51,602 bases of DNA, taken from contig JALENY010000026.1 in NCBI GenBank assembly GCA_022767285.1, positions 1 through 51,602 on the forward strand, written 5' to 3'. Every line of letters begins with the position of its first letter. Position 1 is the first letter of the stretch. The DNA is from Lachnospiraceae bacterium (lineage in GTDB: Bacteria > Bacillota > Clostridia > Lachnospirales > Lachnospiraceae). The notes under the pieces were generated by a model. The model saw only the letters and a list, made by a program, of their open reading frames with translations. It did not search any database and was not told where the DNA came from. The translations under genes were made by a program, and so were the position numbers. Shown here piece after piece: positions 18,821 through 28,082 of this stretch.

Positions 18821-20026
18821 TTATTTGTCATCTGCTGCCGCAACACCCGGGAGTTCTTTTCCTTCCAGGAATTCCAGAGAAGCACCGCCGCCGGTGGAAA
18901 TGTGGCTCATCTTATCTCCAAATCCAAGCTGGTTAACAGCAGCTGCAGAGTCACCGCCGCCGATGATGGTTGTTGCATCTGTCTCAGCAAGGGCTTTTGC
19001 CACTGCGATCGTACCTTTTGCAAGGATCGGATTTTCAAATACGCCCATCGGTCCGTTCCATACAACAGTCTTAGCAGTTTTAACAGCTTCCGCAAATTTT
19101 TCTGCTGTTGCCGGTCCAATGTCCAGACCCATCTCGTCAGCCGGCATAGCGTCAGCTGCAACTACAGATACTTCTATCTCAGCATCGATCGGGTTCGGGA
19201 ATGCTTTTGCGATGGTCGTATCAACCGGAAGAAGCAGATTCTTACCCAGTTCCTCTGCTTTTGCGATCATGGATTTACAGTAGTCAATTTTCTCATCATC
19301 AACGAGAGAAGTACCTACTTCAAAGCCTCTTGCTTTCTGGAATGTGTAAGCCATACCACCACCGATGATCAGAGTATCACATTTTTCCAGAAGGTTGTTG
19401 ATCACGTTCAGTTTATCTGCAACTTTTGCGCCGCCAAGGATGGCTACAAATGGTCTTTCCGGGTTATTTACCGCATTTCCCAGGAAATCGATTTCTTTCT
19501 GCATCAGATATCCAACTGCACAGGTGTCGATAAACTCGGTAACACCTACGTTAGAGCAGTGTGCACGATGAGCGGTACCAAAAGCATCATTTACAAATAC
19601 ATCTGCCAAAGAAGCCAGCTCTTTACTGAATGCTTCGCCGTTTTTTGTCTCTTCTTTTCTGTAACGTGTATTCTCCAAAAGGATTACATCGCCGTCCTGC
19701 ATAGCTTCCACTGCAGCTTTTGCATTCGGACCTACCACTTCCGGATCAGCAGCAAATTTTACTTCCTGTCCAAGAAGCTCAGACAAACGTACTGCTACAG
19801 GTGCCAGTGACAGCTCCGGTTTCGGTTCTCCCTTCGGTTTTCCGAGGTGAGAGCAAAGGATGATTTTTCCACCGTCAGCAATCAGTTTTTTGATGGTCGG
19901 AAGAGCAGCTACCAGACGGTTTTCATCTGTAATTTTGCCTTCTTTTAACGGTACATTGAAGTCACAGCGAACCAGGACTTTTTTGCCTTTTACGTTGATG
20001 TCATCAACAGATTTTTTATTAAGCAT
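18821..20026 (-). CDS. pgk: Phosphoglycerate kinase
   Basis: Transfers phosphate from 1,3-bisphosphoglycerate to ADP. The 401-residue, two-domain protein has the N-terminal [11 protein letters not shown] substrate motif, [10 protein letters not shown], the hinge region with [12 protein letters not shown], and the C-terminal nucleotide site GPMGVFENP and [10 protein letters not shown]. It follows gap after 93 bp, with a strong hairpin in the gap. A good AGGAGG site precedes the ATG. Confidence 0.98.
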   Translation of the reverse strand: MLNKKSVDDINVKGKKVLVRCDFNVPLKEGKITDENRLVAALPTIKKLIADGGKIILCSHLGKPKGEPKPELSLAPVAVRLSELLGQEVKFAADPEVVGPNAKAAVEAMQDGDVILLENTRYRKEETKNGEAFSKELASLADVFVNDAFGTAHRAHCSNVGVTEFIDTCAVGYLMQKEIDFLGNAVNNPERPFVAILGGAKVADKLNVINNLLEKCDTLIIGGGMAYTFQKARGFEVGTSLVDDEKIDYCKSMIAKAEELGKNLLLPVDTTIAKAFPNPIDAEIEVSVVAADAMPADEMGLDIGPATAEKFAEAVKTAKTVVWNGPMGVFENPILAKGTIAVAKALAETDATTIIGGGDSAAAVNQLGFGDKMSHISTGGGASLEFLEGKELPGVAAADDK

Positions 20027-20059
20027 GTGATATGCCTCCTTTAATTTTCTAATTAAAAT

Positions 20060-20086
20060 GGGTCCGGTCCAAATCAGACCGGACCC
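20060..20086 (-). terminator. Hairpin between gap and pgk, possible attenuator
   Basis: A perfect 10-bp GC-rich stem (20060-20069 with 20077-20086) lies 33 bp after the gap stop. Only a short ATTTT follows on the minus strand, so it probably acts as a partial terminator or mRNA-stabilising hairpin that leaves gap more abundant than pgk-tpiA (inference). Confidence 0.65.
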
Positions 20087-20119
20087 TTATAATGAGTCTA
20101 TACTTGTTGTGCGCTAAAA

Positions 20120-21139
20120 TTAAGCGTTCAGCAGTTTGCCAAAATGTTTGATTGTACGAACCATCTGGCTTGTATAGGAGTTCTCGTTATCATACCAGGA
20201 AACTACCTGTACCTGAGTTGTGCCATTGTCAAGCGGCAGAACCATAGTCTGTGTAGCATCGAACAGAGAACCATAGGTCATTCCTACGATATCGCTGGAT
20301 ACGATTTCGTCTTCGTTGTATCCGAAGGACTCGTTAGAAGCTGCTTTCATAGCTGCATTGATCTCATCTTTTGTAACAGTTCCTTCTACAACTGCTGTTA
20401 AGATCGTAGTAGAACCTGTCGGAGTCGGAACACGCTGTGCAGCGCCGATTAATTTGCCGTTCAGTTCCGGAATAACCAGACCGATAGCTTTTGCAGCACC
20501 TGTGCTGTTCGGAACGATGTTAACTGCTGCTGCACGAGATCTTCTCAGATCGCCTTTTCTCTGCGGTCCGTCCAGAGTCATCTGGTCGCCTGTGTAAGCA
20601 TGAATTGTGCACATGATACCAGTTTTGATCGGTGCGCAGTCATTCAGTGCTTTTGCCATCGGAGCGAGGCAGTTTGTTGTACAGGAAGCTGCGGAGATGA
20701 TCTTATCTTCTTTTGTAAGGCCTTCATGGTTTACATTGTAAACGATGGTCGGCAGATCGTTTCCAGCCGGAGCGGAAATGATAACGTGTTTAGCACCTGC
20801 ATCAATATGAGCCTGAGCTTTTGCTTTGGAGGTATAGAAACCTGTACACTCCAGAACTACATCAACGCCGATTTCTCCCCACGGAAGCTCAGCTGCGTTA
20901 GCTTTTGCATAGATTTTGATTTCTTTTCCATCAACGATAATAGAATCTTCGCCTGCGGAAACTTTATCGCACAGAGCGTATCTACCCTGAGTGGAATCAT
21001 ATTTTAATAAATGAGCAAGCATTTTCGGGGATGTTAAATCGTTGATTGCTACGATTTCAAAGCCTTCTGCTCCAAACATCTGTCTGAACGCAAGACGTCC
21101 AATACGTCCAAAACCATTAATTGCTACTTTTACTGCCAT
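20120..21139 (-). CDS. gap: Glyceraldehyde-3-phosphate dehydrogenase, type I
   Basis: NAD-dependent glycolytic dehydrogenase, 339 residues. The Rossmann start [11 protein letters not shown] is followed by the catalytic cysteine in [12 protein letters not shown] (about residue 155), the catalytic histidine in IHAYTGDQ, and the C-terminal [16 protein letters not shown]. It is the first gene of gap-pgk-tpiA and is preceded by a near-consensus promoter and a GGAGG site. Confidence 0.98.
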   Translation of the reverse strand: MAVKVAINGFGRIGRLAFRQMFGAEGFEIVAINDLTSPKMLAHLLKYDSTQGRYALCDKVSAGEDSIIVDGKEIKIYAKANAAELPWGEIGVDVVLECTGFYTSKAKAQAHIDAGAKHVIISAPAGNDLPTIVYNVNHEGLTKEDKIISAASCTTNCLAPMAKALNDCAPIKTGIMCTIHAYTGDQMTLDGPQRKGDLRRSRAAAVNIVPNSTGAAKAIGLVIPELNGKLIGAAQRVPTPTGSTTILTAVVEGTVTKDEINAAMKAASNESFGYNEDEIVSSDIVGMTYGSLFDATQTMVLPLDNGTTQVQVVSWYDNENSYTSQMVRTIKHFGKLLNA

Positions 21140-21169
21140 GATTGAATTCCTCCTAAAAGTGATATTTTC

Positions 21170-21240
21170 ATGTTTCTATATATATTTTTTGTGAAACATC
21201 AACCTTACTGTATTGTACCTAATTTGCATAGAAAATTCAA
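21170..21240 (-). promoter_or_regulatory. Promoter of gap-pgk-tpiA
   Basis: On the minus strand: -35 TTGAAT (21235-21240), 17-bp spacer, -10 TACAAT (21212-21217). In the leader, ATGTTTC (21170-21176) and GAAACAT (21193-21199) form an inverted repeat that may be an operator or a small leader hairpin. No CggR-like gene is in the window. Confidence 0.75.
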
Positions 21241-21288
21241 GAGCTTTTTGAAAAAGATACCAAAGTATACCGTAAAAATTCGGTAAAT

Positions 21289-22086
21289 CTAGATAGGACA
21301 AAACTCCGGTTTTCTCTGACGGAACCTGGTATAGTAAGAAAATCCGCAGTTTTTCAGAAGCTCCGTGACCTTTTTAAAGTCATATCCGATATGGGACGGT
21401 TTGTGGGCATCTGCCCCCACAGTGATCATCTCACCGCCCAGTTCCCGATAGCGGCGAATCACATCCGGATGCGGATTGGGGAAGCCCAGCTTGCGGTATC
21501 CTGCTGTATTGACTTCCAACGCCTTTCCATTCTCGATCAGCTCTTTTAAAATCTCATCGATAATATCGGCAAATTTCCGGTAACTGTAATCTTGCGCCCT
21601 GTTTTTTCCGTAACGCACAATATAGTCCAGATGTCCAAGGGAATCGAAATCCCGAAACGCCTTTATGTTTTCAAGCATTCCCTCAAAATAGGAACGGTAG
21701 GCCTCAGCATCATCCATTTCCGCAAAAGCTTCTTTATAATAAGGGTCCCGGTTATTGATCAGATGAATCGATCCTATCACATAATCAAAGGGATACTTTT
21801 TCAAAAACACCCGGTATCGTTCTGCCAGATGGGGCTGCAGTCCCAGTTCCACTCCCATAAAAACCTCCAGGCGTCCCCGATATTTTTCCCTGACACGAGT
21901 GATCTCATTGTGATAGGCCTCCGGATCATAATCGAAGATCAAACCTTTTTCCGGGAAATCCCAGTCTATGTGATCCGTAAAGCAAATCGCATCAATTCCC
22001 AAAGATATGGATTTTTCCGCCATACTGTCCGGTTTCGCACAGCTGTCCTGTGAGTATTCCGTATGCATATGCATGTCTGCTAACAT
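21289..22086 (-). CDS. PHP-domain phosphatase, histidinol-phosphatase (HisJ/HisK) type
   Basis: Metal-dependent phosphoesterase of the polymerase and histidinol phosphatase family, 265 residues. Metal-ligand segments are MHMHTEYSQDS at the N-terminus, CFTDHID, IGSIHLI, SLGHLDYI and the C-terminal ITVGADAHKPSHIG. The length fits histidinol-phosphatase, but no other his gene is nearby. Its start overlaps the end of mnmA by 7 bp, so the two are translationally coupled and it belongs to the isc transcript. Confidence 0.85.
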   Translation of the reverse strand: MLADMHMHTEYSQDSCAKPDSMAEKSISLGIDAICFTDHIDWDFPEKGLIFDYDPEAYHNEITRVREKYRGRLEVFMGVELGLQPHLAERYRVFLKKYPFDYVIGSIHLINNRDPYYKEAFAEMDDAEAYRSYFEGMLENIKAFRDFDSLGHLDYIVRYGKNRAQDYSYRKFADIIDEILKELIENGKALEVNTAGYRKLGFPNPHPDVIRRYRELGGEMITVGADAHKPSHIGYDFKKVTELLKNCGFSYYTRFRQRKPEFCPI

Positions 22087-23159
22087 CGTATGGTGCCACC
22101 TCCAAGTACGTAATTTCCATCATAGAATACAACAGCCTGTCCCGGCGTTATGGCTCTCTGGGGTTCTTCGAATATACATCGAACCCAATCTTCGCCTTCG
22201 TGATACAGCCGGCAGAGAGATCCTTTGTGATTGTATCTTATTTTCGCCATCACCGCCATGCCGTCGTCAAAATCGGCCCGGGACATGTAGTTCAGCCGGT
22301 CTGCAAGAAGCTCCTTTGAAAAAATATCTTCGTTTTCTCCTATAACCACTTCATTGGTTTCCGGACGGATCTCTGCTACAAATACAGGATGTCCCATGCT
22401 TAAGTTCAAGCCTTTTCTCTGTCCGATGGTATAATGGGTGATCCCTTTGTGCGTACCGATTACCTCACCTTTTGTATTGACAAAATTGCCGGGGCGAATG
22501 TCCGCATCGGAATTTTCCTCAATGAATTTTGCATAATCATGGTCCGGCACAAAACAGATTTCCTGACTGTCCGGTTTGTGAGCAACCGGTAGCTGAATTT
22601 TTTCGGCGATAGCACGGATTTCATCTTTTGTATACGCCCCCACCGGCATCAATGTATGGGACAGCTGTTCCTGGGTCAGATTGTATAACGCATACGTCTG
22701 ATCTTTTGCCGCAGTGGCCGATTTTTTCAGGGAAAATCTCCCGTCCGGGAGGCGTTCGATCTGCGCATAATGACCGGTGGCAATGTAATCTGCCCCGATG
22801 TCCATACTTCGCTTCAAAAGAGACTCCCATTTTACATACCGGTTACAGGCGATACACGGATTCGGTGTTCTTCCTGCCAGATATTCAGTAATGAAATAGT
22901 CCATTACGTTTGTACGGAACTCCTCTTTGAAATTCATCACGTAATATGGGATGTCCAGTGCCTGAGCAACTCTCCTGGCATCATCTACCGCAGAAAGCCC
23001 GCAGCAGCCACCGTTTTCTTCCATTGTCGCCTGATCTTCATCCTGCCAGATTTGCATGGTCACACCAATCACTTCATAGCCGGCCTCTTTCAGCAGATAA
23101 GCAGCCACAGAGGAATCCACACCTCCGGACATGCCTACGACAACTCGCTTTCTGTCCAT
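22080..23159 (-). CDS. mnmA: tRNA-specific 2-thiouridylase
   Basis: Adds sulfur to U34 of Lys, Glu and Gln tRNAs, using ATP and sulfur relayed from a cysteine desulfurase. The 359-residue protein starts with the PP-loop GMSGGVDSSVAAYLL. The two catalytic cysteines are visible in TPNPCIACNRYVKW and DSQEICFVPD. Its ATG overlaps the iscU TAA by one base (TAATG). Its place directly after iscS-iscU explains the sulfur supply. Confidence 0.97.
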   Translation of the reverse strand: MDRKRVVVGMSGGVDSSVAAYLLKEAGYEVIGVTMQIWQDEDQATMEENGGCCGLSAVDDARRVAQALDIPYYVMNFKEEFRTNVMDYFITEYLAGRTPNPCIACNRYVKWESLLKRSMDIGADYIATGHYAQIERLPDGRFSLKKSATAAKDQTYALYNLTQEQLSHTLMPVGAYTKDEIRAIAEKIQLPVAHKPDSQEICFVPDHDYAKFIEENSDADIRPGNFVNTKGEVIGTHKGITHYTIGQRKGLNLSMGHPVFVAEIRPETNEVVIGENEDIFSKELLADRLNYMSRADFDDGMAVMAKIRYNHKGSLCRLYHEGEDWVRCIFEEPQRAITPGQAVVFYDGNYVLGGGTIRC

Positions 23160-23602
23160 TAATATTCTTCCTTTTCGTCTTCTTCGCCTTCATGAATATC
23201 AGATTTCGGCTTGGAAAGGCCTTCAATCTTAATTCCGTGCTTCTCCGCATAGTCCCAGAGAGCGGCATGAATCGCTTCTTCTGCCAGCAGTGAACAGTGT
23301 ACTTTGATGGGCGGAAGACCGTCAAGAGCCTCCATAACAGCCCTGTTGGTCACCTGAAGAGCTTCCTGAATGGTTTTTCCTTTTACCAGTTCGGTTGCCA
23401 TACTGCTGGTTGCCACGGCTGCACCGCAGCCAAATGTTTTAAATTTACAATCCTGAATAACACCATTGTCATCGATATCCAGATACATTCTCATAATATC
23501 TCCGCATTTTGCGTTTCCTACTGTACCAACGCCGCTGGCGTTTTCAATCTCCCCTACATTTCTCGGATTCTGAAAATGATCCATCACTTTTTCTGAGTAC
23601 AT
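23159..23602 (-). CDS. Fe-S cluster scaffold protein, IscU/NifU-like
   Basis: Scaffold on which [2Fe-2S] and [4Fe-4S] clusters are built, 147 residues. The three ligand cysteines are in VGNAKCGDIM, FKTFGCGAAVA and IKVHCSLLAEEA. A charged C-terminal tail (about residues 128-147) extends beyond the NifU_N domain. The LPPIKxHCSxLAEEAI motif is the IscU/HscA-type segment. It follows the cysteine desulfurase gene after a 92-bp gap. Confidence 0.95.
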   Translation of the reverse strand: MYSEKVMDHFQNPRNVGEIENASGVGTVGNAKCGDIMRMYLDIDDNGVIQDCKFKTFGCGAAVATSSMATELVKGKTIQEALQVTNRAVMEALDGLPPIKVHCSLLAEEAIHAALWDYAEKHGIKIEGLSKPKSDIHEGEEDEKEEY

Positions 23603-23694
23603 GAGTTTTTCCTTTCTGTTATAACAATTGTTCTTTGATAACTTTTACTTTTTCCGCATTTTCTTTTCCGCACTCGTTTATGATCATGCGAACT

Positions 23695-24879
23695 CTATTT
23701 TTCCTGTTTCTTCATAAAGTCTTCATACAGCGGGGACATACTTCTGAGACGTCCTACAATTTTCTTAATGGTTTCCACTGTAAAGTCAATATCTTCTTTT
23801 GTGGTTTCGGCACTGAGTGTCATACGAAGGGAACCGTGTGCGATCTCATGAGGCAGTCCGATTGCCAGCAGTACATGGGAGGGATCAAGACTTCCGGAAG
23901 TACATGCGGATCCGCTGGAAGCAGCAATTCCTTCCATATCCAGCATGATCAAAAGAGATTCTCCTTCAATAAACTGAAAACTGATATTTACATTGTTCGG
24001 AAGGCGTTTCACCGGATCACCGTTCAGACGGCAATAGGGAATCTCATTTAAAATACGGCCGATGAGATAATCTCTCAGTTCGCATTCTTTCTTTGTACGC
24101 TCTTCCATTGTGGCAGCCGCCATTTCCGCAGCCACGCCATATCCAACAATACCCGGAACATTTTCCGTACCAGCTCTGCGCTTTCTCTCCTGACCTCCAC
24201 CATGAACAAAGGAACGGATTTTAACGCCTTTGCGGATATAGAGGAAACCAATCCCCTTCGGACCGTTGATCTTGTGAGCACTGGAACTCAACATATCGAT
24301 ATGATATTCATCCACGTTAATCGGCACCTGCCCAAACGCCTGCACCGCATCAGTATGAAACAAAATGTCGTGTTCTCTGGCGATCAGACCAATCTCTTTG
24401 ATCGGCTGAATGGTCCCGATCTCATTATTGGCAAACATAACGGAAATCAGAATCGTATCCGGTCGAATGGCCTTTTCCAGTTCATCCAGTTTTACAACGC
24501 CATTTTCATCTACATCTAAATAAGTAATCTCCGCACCTTTGGATTCCAGATATTCACAGGTATGCAGAATCGCATGATGCTCGATTTTTGTGGTGATAAT
24601 GTGCTTTCCTTTGCTGCTGTACGCGTCAAAAGCCGCTTTCAGAGCCCAGTTGTCCGCCTCGCTCCCACCTGCGGTAAAATATATTTCTTCTGTTTTTGCG
24701 CCAAGCACTCTTGCGATAGACTCCCGTGCTTTTGTCACAGCTGCTTTACTTCTGCCTGCAATCTCATAGATACTGGACGGATTGCCATAGTTCTCTGTAA
24801 AATACGGAATCATGGCCTCTACCACTTCCGGTGCTGTCTTCGTTGTAGCCGCATTATCCAAATATATCATTTTTTTCAC
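23695..24879 (-). CDS. Cysteine desulfurase, NifS/IscS class I
   Basis: PLP enzyme that takes sulfur from cysteine for Fe-S assembly and tRNA thiolation. The 394-residue protein has YLDNAATTKT at the N-terminus, the PLP lysine in SSSAHKINGPKG (about residue 206), and the sulfur-accepting cysteine in SSGSACTSGSL (about residue 327). The start is a GTG at 24879, 7 bp after an AGGAGGAG site; an ATG three codons later is too far from it. It follows the iscR-like gene by 12 bp. Confidence 0.96.
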   Translation of the reverse strand: MKKMIYLDNAATTKTAPEVVEAMIPYFTENYGNPSSIYEIAGRSKAAVTKARESIARVLGAKTEEIYFTAGGSEADNWALKAAFDAYSSKGKHIITTKIEHHAILHTCEYLESKGAEITYLDVDENGVVKLDELEKAIRPDTILISVMFANNEIGTIQPIKEIGLIAREHDILFHTDAVQAFGQVPINVDEYHIDMLSSSAHKINGPKGIGFLYIRKGVKIRSFVHGGGQERKRRAGTENVPGIVGYGVAAEMAAATMEERTKKECELRDYLIGRILNEIPYCRLNGDPVKRLPNNVNISFQFIEGESLLIMLDMEGIAASSGSACTSGSLDPSHVLLAIGLPHEIAHGSLRMTLSAETTKEDIDFTVETIKKIVGRLRSMSPLYEDFMKKQEK

Positions 24880-24891
24880 TTTTTTCTCCTC

Positions 24892-25350
24892 CTAATTTTC
24901 ACAAGCCTGTGCACAAATCTGTCCTTTGTCCCGCAGTTTCCGACTTTCTTCCACCAATTGGTCCAACCACATGGTATCCACCGCCTGTGTTATGCTTTCA
25001 TTAATTCTCTGCCATACAAACCGGGTCACGCACTGATCCGCTCCGCTGCAGCCGGATTCCTCATGATTTCCGGCACATGCAACTGCCTCCAGATTGCCTT
25101 CCAGGGCCCGAAGTACATCGCCCACGGATATTTCCGAAGCAGGACGCGAAAGCTGATAACCACCACCGGCACCTCTCACACTGACCACCAGCCCGGCCGT
25201 GCGAAGCTTTCGAACCAACTGTTCCAGATAACTTTCGGATATATTCTGCCTCCTGGCAATACTCTGAATGCTCACAGGCTCAAATTCACTGTACAACGCA
25301 AGATCAATAAGTGCCCGAAGCCCATACCTTCCTTTTGTTGAAAGTTTCAT
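24892..25350 (-). CDS. iscR: Rrf2-family Fe-S-responsive repressor, IscR-like
   Basis: Transcription factor with a winged helix (about residues 5-65, RRQNISESYLEQLVRKLRTAG and the wing VRGAGGGYQL) and a C-terminal part with three cysteines in CAGNHEESGCSGADQC, the usual [2Fe-2S] ligands. At 152 residues it is a typical IscR. As first gene of the isc operon it should repress it when clusters are plentiful. CymR-type Rrf2 proteins lack the cysteines, which speaks against that alternative. Confidence 0.93.
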   Translation of the reverse strand: MKLSTKGRYGLRALIDLALYSEFEPVSIQSIARRQNISESYLEQLVRKLRTAGLVVSVRGAGGGYQLSRPASEISVGDVLRALEGNLEAVACAGNHEESGCSGADQCVTRFVWQRINESITQAVDTMWLDQLVEESRKLRDKGQICAQACEN

Positions 25351-25463
25351 CTTTACCTCCCGTCCGCATTTTCTGCGGTTCCAATCAGAAACAGGCGAAT
25401 CTGCGCATCACTGTTTCGCCTTTCTTTTAATCCGACTATTTTACTCGGGTTTTTCTATTGGAA

Positions 25464-25492
25464 AGTATAGTACCAATCGAATGTTCTGTCAA
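25464..25492 (-). promoter_or_regulatory. Promoter of the isc operon
   Basis: On the minus strand: perfect -35 TTGACA (25487-25492), 17-bp spacer, -10 TATACT (25464-25469), 113 bp before iscR. IscR is expected to bind around it, but I do not see an unambiguous IscR motif. Confidence 0.8.
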
Positions 25493-25541
25493 GGGTTCTG
25501 TCTGAATATATTTTTAAGAAAAAAAAAAAATGGAGTGCAGT

Positions 25542-26888
25542 ATGAAAAAAAGACTGATACAGGGCACTGCAATTCTCACAACTGCAGGTCTTTTCTGCAA
25601 ATTACTCGGCTTCTTCTATAGAATATTCCTGTCGCATATAATCGGTGCAGAAGGGATGGGACTTTATCAATTGATTTTTCCTGTACACAACCTGTGTTTT
25701 GCTTTTTCTGTAGGCGGTATTCAGACAGCGCTTTCCCGTATGATCGCCGCCAGTCTCGGAAAAAAAGACAGCCGCAGTGCACAGTCCATCTTTTTAGCAG
25801 GCTTGTTCTGCTCCGTGTCCGCTGCATGCCTTCTGTCCGTCTTTCTCCGTCATTTTTCCGGATTCATCAGTCTCCATATTCTAAAAGAACCTCGTTGCAG
25901 CGTACTTTTGAAAATTCTCTCTCTTTCTCTGCCCTTAAGTGCCATCCATGCCTGCACCAACGGCTATTTTTTTGCCCGAAAAGAGACGAAAGTTCCTGCA
26001 GCACTACAGGTGGGTGAACAGCTGATTCGAATCACTTCTTCCTTCCTGATTTATCTGTTTTTCGCCAAAAATCAGCTGGAGCCCTCCCCGATGATTGCTG
26101 TATTCGGACTGGTATGCAGTGAATTTTCGGCTATGGCGCTGTCTCTGTTCTTTCTTACCGGAGATTTTCACAGTCGAAAGATATCCACAGCATCCTTTCA
26201 CGGCTGCATGGTTCACCTGCCTGAAATATTCCGGCTCTCTTTTCCGATAACCATGAATCGCGTACTTTTAAATCTGCTCCACAGTACAGAGGCTATTCTG
26301 ATTCCCTGGACGCTGCGGCGTGCCAACATGGCTGCCAATGATGCTCTGTCCACTTTTGGTATTCTGAGCGGTATGTCTATGCCGGTAATTCTGTTTCCCA
26401 CTGCTATCATAAATTCTATGGCGGCGATATTGCTGCCTGCCGTTGCGGAAGAACAGGCAGTGGGCAACCAAAAGGCTATCCTTAAATTAATTCTCAATAC
26501 GGTCCTTTATGCATTGTTGATGGGCCTCTCCTTTTGGCTGCTTTTTCTGATTTTCGGAAACGTTTTAGGGAACCTGATGTTCCACGAAAAAAACGCAGGC
26601 AATTTCATCCGAACGCTGTCTTTTATCTGTCCATTTCTGTACCTGAACATAACCTTGTCCAGTATTTTAAACGGTCTGGGAAAGACCTTTACCTGTTTTT
26701 TGATTAATTTTCTGGATCTTTCCGTACGGATTCTGTTTCTTTTGCTCCTCATTCCCGTGTTTGGAGTTAAGGGCTATCTGTACGGGCTTTTGACCGGTGA
26801 AATACTGGCCACGATTGCAAGTTCTGCAGCTCTTGCACACTTCCTCCGGAAAGATTTCAGTCGACAAATAAAAAAAGATGTATTATAA
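25542..26888 (+). CDS. SpoVB-like polysaccharide/lipid II flippase
   Basis: Multi-helix membrane protein of the MOP superfamily, 448 residues from the second ATG, which follows a GGAG site. The N-terminal GLFCKLLGFFYRIFLSHIIG and EGMGLYQLIFP segments are characteristic of stage V sporulation protein B, and about 12 hydrophobic segments follow. SpoVB is thought to move peptidoglycan precursors for the spore cortex. Related flippases (MurJ/Amj/YtgP-type) are an alternative, so the exact role is uncertain. It stands alone on the plus strand, divergent from iscR. Confidence 0.88.
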   Translation: MKKRLIQGTAILTTAGLFCKLLGFFYRIFLSHIIGAEGMGLYQLIFPVHNLCFAFSVGGIQTALSRMIAASLGKKDSRSAQSIFLAGLFCSVSAACLLSVFLRHFSGFISLHILKEPRCSVLLKILSLSLPLSAIHACTNGYFFARKETKVPAALQVGEQLIRITSSFLIYLFFAKNQLEPSPMIAVFGLVCSEFSAMALSLFFLTGDFHSRKISTASFHGCMVHLPEIFRLSFPITMNRVLLNLLHSTEAILIPWTLRRANMAANDALSTFGILSGMSMPVILFPTAIINSMAAILLPAVAEEQAVGNQKAILKLILNTVLYALLMGLSFWLLFLIFGNVLGNLMFHEKNAGNFIRTLSFICPFLYLNITLSSILNGLGKTFTCFLINFLDLSVRILFLLLLIPVFGVKGYLYGLLTGEILATIASSAALAHFLRKDFSRQIKKDVL

Positions 26889-26960
26889 TTTCAAAAAAGC
26901 GAAGTCGCTGTACCTGCAAACGACACGCTGCAACCGTTACAAGATGAGGAGATAGAAAAA

Positions 26961-27995
26961 ATGAGTTTTGAATTTATTGAAAAGCTTCCGACCCCGGCTG
27001 AAATACGTCAGCAGTATCCGATATCTGACCGGATCAAAGAGGTCAAAGCCAAACGTGATGCCATGATTCGCAGGGTTTTTACAGGAGAATCCGAAAAGTT
27101 TATTGTTATTATCGGTCCCTGTTCTGCGGACAATGAAGATGCCGTGTGCGAGTATATCAATCGTTTGAGCCGCATTCAGGAAAAAGTAGCAGACCGTTTG
27201 ATTCTGATTCCGCGTATATACACAAACAAACCGAGAACCACAGGAGAAGGATATAAAGGGCTCCTGCACCAGCCGGATCCCTCTAAAAAACCGGATCTCC
27301 TGGCGGGATTGGTGGCCATTCGAAAATTGCACATGCGTGCCATCGAAGAAAGCGGTCTGACCGCTGCCGATGAAATGCTTTATCCGGAAAACTGGCAGTA
27401 TCTGAACGACCTGCTTTCCTATGTTGCCGTAGGCGCCCGTTCAGTGGAAAATCAGCAGCATCGGCTGGTGGCCAGCGGCATTGATATCCCGGCTGGTATG
27501 AAAAATCCTACCAGCGGCGATCTGTCCGTTATGCTGAATGCACTGGTAGCAGCGCAGGGACACCATACGTTTATTTATCGAAACTGGGAAGTTAAAACCA
27601 GCGGCAACGAGTTGGCCCATACCATACTGCGGGGAGCTGTTAACAAACACGGAAATGCACTTCCCAATTATCATTATGAGGATCTGCAGCTGCTGCTTCA
27701 TCTGTACGGGGAACGCAACCTGAAAAATCCGGCTGCCATCGTCGACACCAACCATTCCAATTCCAACAAAAAATTTGATCAGCAGATCCGTATAGCCAAA
27801 GAGGTGCTTCACAGCCGCAATCACAACAGCGATATCCGAAAGCTGGTAAAAGGTCTGATGATTGAAAGTTATCTGGTGGAAGGGAATCAGAAGATCGGAT
27901 GCGAAAATCACGTATACGGAAAATCCATCACGGACCCCTGTCTCGGCTGGGAAGATACCGAGCGGCTGATTTATTCCATCGCGGATCTCTGCTGA
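26961..27995 (+). CDS. 3-deoxy-7-phosphoheptulonate (DAHP) synthase, type I (AroG/F family)
   Basis: First enzyme of the shikimate pathway, condensing phosphoenolpyruvate and erythrose 4-phosphate. The 344-residue protein matches the E. coli AroF/G/H type. Visible signatures are VIIGPCSADNEDA, PRIYTNKPRTTGEGYKGL, GARSVENQQHR, GMKNPTSGD and the C-terminal VDTNHSNSNKKF and SITDPCLGWEDT. In the AroF/G/H family the N-terminal ~45 residues carry feedback inhibition by aromatic amino acids; which one cannot be told. A GAGGAG site precedes the ATG. No other aro gene is adjacent. Confidence 0.95.
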   Translation: MSFEFIEKLPTPAEIRQQYPISDRIKEVKAKRDAMIRRVFTGESEKFIVIIGPCSADNEDAVCEYINRLSRIQEKVADRLILIPRIYTNKPRTTGEGYKGLLHQPDPSKKPDLLAGLVAIRKLHMRAIEESGLTAADEMLYPENWQYLNDLLSYVAVGARSVENQQHRLVASGIDIPAGMKNPTSGDLSVMLNALVAAQGHHTFIYRNWEVKTSGNELAHTILRGAVNKHGNALPNYHYEDLQLLLHLYGERNLKNPAAIVDTNHSNSNKKFDQQIRIAKEVLHSRNHNSDIRKLVKGLMIESYLVEGNQKIGCENHVYGKSITDPCLGWEDTERLIYSIADLC

Positions 27996-28029
27996 AAATA
28001 TGGCCTCTGCCTATTAAATCTCCGCCCGG

Positions 28030-28079
28030 AAGCGAACGAAAAGAGACCGGCAAAATTGCCGGTCTCTTTTCGTTCGCTT
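28030..28079. terminator. Bidirectional terminator between DAHP synthase and xerD
   Basis: A perfect 24-bp inverted repeat (28030-28053 and 28056-28079) with a 2-base spacer lies between the convergent genes. Its own ends and the bases after it supply T-runs for the plus strand (GCTTTTCC); on the minus strand the internal stretch of T is part of the stem. Confidence 0.85.
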
Positions 28080-28082
28080 TTC

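Noticed and set aside
18902-19810. 302-codon plus-strand frame opposite pgk
   Set aside because: Shadow of pgk codon usage; no start signal or family.
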